Shown here: positions 56,675-60,000 of the stretch, one piece after another
Numbering within the stretch: position 1 is the stretch's first letter
How the letters are laid out: each line of letters begins with the position of its first letter
NCBI GenBank assembly: GCA_950295325.1
Contig: OX485805.1
Span: 49,316,758-49,376,757, forward strand
Source of the DNA: Polytrichum commune
Lineage: Eukaryota; Streptophyta; Polytrichopsida; Polytrichales; Polytrichaceae
Direction of reading: 5' to 3'
Length of the DNA: 60,000 bases
Made by a program: the position numbers and the translations under genes
The notes under the pieces: generated by a model
Databases searched by the model: none
Seen by the model: the letters and a program-made list of their open reading frames with translations, nothing else
What the model was told of the DNA's origin: nothing

Positions 56675-56968
56675 AGCCAGTCCAAGCGACAGAGGAAATG
56701 AGGAAGACGACGAGGAGTTCATGAACAGAATTCATCCCCATGTGGAAGTGGATGATTTACGTCTTGGCAGGAATCAAAATATAACGTGCTGTGTGGCGTT
56801 GGAATGTGTTCCCACTCATGTAGCCAGTCGAAGCGGCAGAAGAAGTGAGGAAGACGACGAGGAGTCGATGAATATCATTCATCCTTAAGTGGAAGTAGAT
56901 GAACTATGCCTTGCCAGAATTCAAGCTCTAACGTGTTGTGTGGCGTTTAGGAGTTACATCCACCATTT
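56675..56968 (+). repeat. 147-bp tandem duplication upstream of the 56.3 kb gene
   Basis: Two units starting 'agccagtc' at 56675 and 56822 with 'gaggaagacgacgaggagt', 'aattcatcc' and 'aacgtg(c/t)tgtgtggcgtt' in both. The plus-strand frame SEEDDEESMNIIHP is repeated, but a stop in the second unit argues against a gene. It lies within 120 bp of the minus-strand start codon, so it may be part of that gene's promoter region. Confidence 0.8.
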
Positions 56969-58033
56969 AGAACCAGTGTGTGCACATGCATTTCAATGTG
57001 AAGGGCTTCAAAATAATCACGCTTCACTCAAACTTTCAAACTTTTTTGCAACACTTCACCAAAAAAAAAGAAGTTGATATTGGCCGTTTTGTATTGAATA
57101 TGAAAATAATATGATGTCTCACTATATTGAAGAAGTACATGCAATAAAAATGATGCACGAAAATTATTTAGATTCCCTATATAATGTACTTAATCATCAG
57201 CTAACTTCAAAGGCCGACGGTTTCTGGTCGATTTCCAAGTGTTAAAAATTCTAGCCCAATCCATATTTTTCATTGGAAGACCACATGATGACACTCGCAT
57301 CAATGCATCCAATGTTTAAAGTTTCAGTCAATTTTTGTGATCACTCTTCACCCAATTTTGTTTGGAAAATCCACGTTCACATATAGTTGTGTTTGCCAAG
57401 CCGAAGTTGCAGTCAGTGCCAAGTTGAAGTTGCAGAGTTGAAATTGTAGGAGTTACTGGAATTTGGAAGTGTCTACTAGGGTACCAATATTGGAGTCCAT
57501 CTATGTTTTTATTTGCAAATTACAACCATTATATTTTGTGACAAACAGATTTTGGAGAGGCCTTCACTGTGATTGGTGGAAACTTTGCAAAGCACATTTT
57601 TGTGAAGTGCCCAAATTAAAATTTTAAATTTATCATTTAAAAAATACAAATAAAATAATACAAATAATACAAATTTCTTTGACCGCCAAAATGGCATTTG
57701 ACAGGTGTTGAAGACTTCAATATTGAACACTACTCGGAACCACAAAGTTGATGGCTATTAAGAATGTTGGACCAGTATATAGGTGAATATATGGTATCAA
57801 TAATCCACATCAATATTGGTATCAAAACAACCTACATGTGGGTTTCAAAATTTGTGACACCAAACAAACATTAATATTTGGTGGGTACGTCAAGGTAAGA
57901 GAATCTTTGAACGTTAAGTTATTATTTGGCTCAATACCATTCTAAACCATATTGATACTAGACCAATTATGCTTAGGTATGAAGGTTTGTGTATAGCACA
58001 TAGACCATATGACATCAAAAACAAAAACATTGT
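56969..58033. other. AT-rich intergenic, no gene seen
   Basis: Nothing recognised besides short A-runs. Confidence 0.45.
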
Positions 58034-58041
58034 CAAACATC

Positions 58042-58788
58042 CATGGGTAGATCACTCTAAGGCATTTTTGTGCACTACGTGCGGCTGGGGGTTTTTTGTT
58101 TTGGGGCTATTTACCTTCAAGGGTTGAATTAAAGCCTCCCTATAATTACTTAAATTTAAAAAATGGCCCATTTGTCTGCACCCTTCCATTACTTATATTG
58201 TCCAAGTCACTGCAATTTTTTGTACTCTATATTCCTTTTAAGTAATAAAAGCTAATTTACTTCCTAATGCAATTGACGAGTGTTGAGGGAAAGCATGGAA
58301 ACAAAGAAGGGTGCAAACAATAATCCATTGCGCACAGAGTTATGAAGAAAACACATAGGAGACCATAGCAAAGTAATACCATTGCAAACACTAGTATGAT
58401 GAAAACACATAGGAGATGCCAACACAAACACCATAGCGGTCATTGCAATGCAAGTGACCAAAAACACATAGCATAATAAAGCGGGTTTAGAATTTACAAT
58501 TTAGGGTGGATAGACGGAAATCCCAATTACCCCGTGAGTCCTAAACCCATTTACATACCATACTAAACACACCTTCTAGGATCCTTATCTTCAACCCCTA
58601 TATTAATTTTACAAAAAAATAATGGCCCACGTTTTATGTTCATCTAACTTACGTATAATGGGATTGTCTACATTTAATGGCCCCTTCATTATTTGGAATT
58701 CCTTTATAATTTTTATTTCAAATGATTTTAATCCTCTTTATATTATGCCGCACGTCGTTTTTAAAATGCACTAAGTGATCTACCCGTG
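58042..58788. mobile_element. hAT-like element with perfect 8-bp target duplication
   Basis: 747 bp. Ends CATGGGTAGATCACT and, from the right, CACGGGTAGATCACT, extending imperfectly to ~48 bp ('gcattttt...acgtgcggc'). Flanked by CAAACATC at 58034-58041 and 58789-58796; the identity extends three more bases (CAT) at both sides, so an 11-bp Mutator-like duplication is an alternative reading. No transposase frame. A ~54-bp tandem duplication lies inside (58325-58440). Confidence 0.85.
58325..58440. repeat. ~54-bp tandem repeat inside the element
   Basis: Units start 'ccattgcgcacagagttatga' (58325) and 'ccattgcaaacactagtatga' (58379), each followed by 'gaaaacacataggaga'. Confidence 0.8.
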
Positions 58789-58796
58789 CAAACATC

Positions 58797-60000
58797 CATA
58801 CCCTTCTTGTGTTAAAAAACGGTGAAATCATCACTTTACATATTCAAACGATATGGAATAAGAATACACTAGACCAACATCGGTTTTAACCATAGGGTAA
58901 ACAACTTCATTACCAACAACACTTAATATTACATTACACCATATGTGTACCAATTTACGTGGACATTCCACAAGGTAAACAACTCTATGGAGCTCGGTTT
59001 TTTATAATTGATTCTTATAAGTTGATGTGTATCACATCTAATGTTAAGATCCACACTCATACATATGTGAACAAGAGAAGTTGTTGAACACTCAATGTAC
59101 AATAAGGTTTTCCCATACCACTATATTCGTGATTGCAAATTCGTTCAAAATTTACGCTGCCGATATTGAAGGACATGAACATACATTTGTTGACTTCTTG
59201 GTCCTCTACACAATATGGGATGAATATAAGGGAGTTTGAGTCATCTTGCCCATCATTTGTCAATCTAAACTCATTGAAAAAAATTGCAATGTTCTTATTA
59301 TAACCACACTCAAATACATTGTCATGATCTCCAGGACGCCATGGAACGGACAACTAAAATGTTCAATTATGAGGCCAACACCATGCATCCATATGAATGA
59401 CTGAATTTATCAACCTCATATTGCCACCATCAATGTGTCAAATACACAAATTATTCTTGGACCAATTTTTGTTGGAAAATGTCATGGTCATTTGGGGATT
59501 GAACTATTGGCACATTGTTGATGCCATTACCCCTATATGTGAATGGACCTTAACCCTTAGTGTATTCCGATAAACTTGGAATTTTCATCCACCTTTGATG
59601 TTAGAGATATTTGGCCCCATCATAACCAACATCTAAATCTTTAATGATCGACCACTTGTATTATGTAGAAGTCAACTTCAAGTATAATAAAGCCTTAGGA
59701 GAAAAACTAAGTTTCATCTAATAGAATTCGACAATATATATGAAACCATGCAAAGTTCTAGTTACCAACTTCAGGCAACTAGTAAAGTGGAGATCTTGCT
59801 TTTTTCAATATTTTAACTATACTATGGATGAGGAACCTAAATGACTTGATTTATTTTGTAAAAACTAGGAATACATATATTCATACATGTGAGGGTTTGG
59901 TTTCTCAACCTTGGAGTTCATGCGCTTGTTTTAGAAGTGGTCAAAGTTCATCATTTGGATGATGGATGTCCCTCGTATTGAAATTAAATGCCAGTTTTGA
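58797..60000. other. AT-rich intergenic, no confident gene
   Basis: The minus-strand frame 59353-59057 (98 codons, MSVPWRPGDHDNVFECGYNK...) has a protein-like feel but no recognisable family; it could be a decayed transposon frame. Confidence 0.35.

Overview
This window looks like intergenic-rich nuclear DNA of a land plant. It is AT-rich and has a low density of spliced genes. It carries a plant-type telomeric motif (three CCCTAAA units near 27.2 kb) and many short, degenerate, terminal-inverted-repeat (TIR) elements nested in one another. The only gene that can be named with high confidence is a seven-exon pectin methylesterase at 50.3-53.4 kb. A seedless plant (moss, liverwort or lycophyte) is my guess, not something the sequence proves. 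Nothing here looks bacterial, viral or organellar.

Layout. 0-15 kb: no convincing gene, but a patchwork of non-autonomous elements, including a foldback element with an internal 41-43 bp tandem array (2.1-2.5 kb), a TA-flanked family (3.3 and 9.05 kb), a hAT-like element (6.65-7.26 kb) and two TIR families (7.5 and 8.2 kb). There is also a promoter-like module at 10 kb. 15.5-18.7 kb: a GC-rich gene-like locus on the plus strand (here 'locus A') with a tandemly repeated leader and a two-exon reading frame. 18.7-36 kb: mostly repeats. These include a ~210-260 bp hAT-type MITE present about fifteen times in the window, a tRNA-related SINE, a pogo-like element, a long-TIR element, promoter modules, a fragment of the locus A/B gene family and a decayed SWIM-like reading frame. 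36.9-39.7 kb: locus B on the minus strand, a three-exon gene model whose GC-rich, tandemly repeated leader is an inverted copy of the leader of locus A. 40-47 kb: repeats and inverted repeats, with possible small exons. 47.2-49.45 kb: a degenerate ~270-306 bp tandem array interrupted by a transposon. 50.3-53.4 kb: the pectin methylesterase. 55.0-57.0 kb: a small intact minus-strand gene (87 aa) whose 3' end and flanks are tandemly duplicated. 57-60 kb: AT-rich DNA with a 747-bp element flanked by a perfect 8-bp target duplication.

The most interesting signals are three. First, the hAT-type MITE family has 8-bp target duplications readable by eye at seven copies. Second, a promoter-like module around GGCAGTTATATAACTGCC recurs three times, each time followed within about 50-170 bp by a copy of that MITE. 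Third, two unfamiliar loci about 20 kb apart in inverted orientation share a leader built of ~190-200 bp units that each carry a potential 5' splice site. All functional readings below are by eye; no alignment or database search was run.
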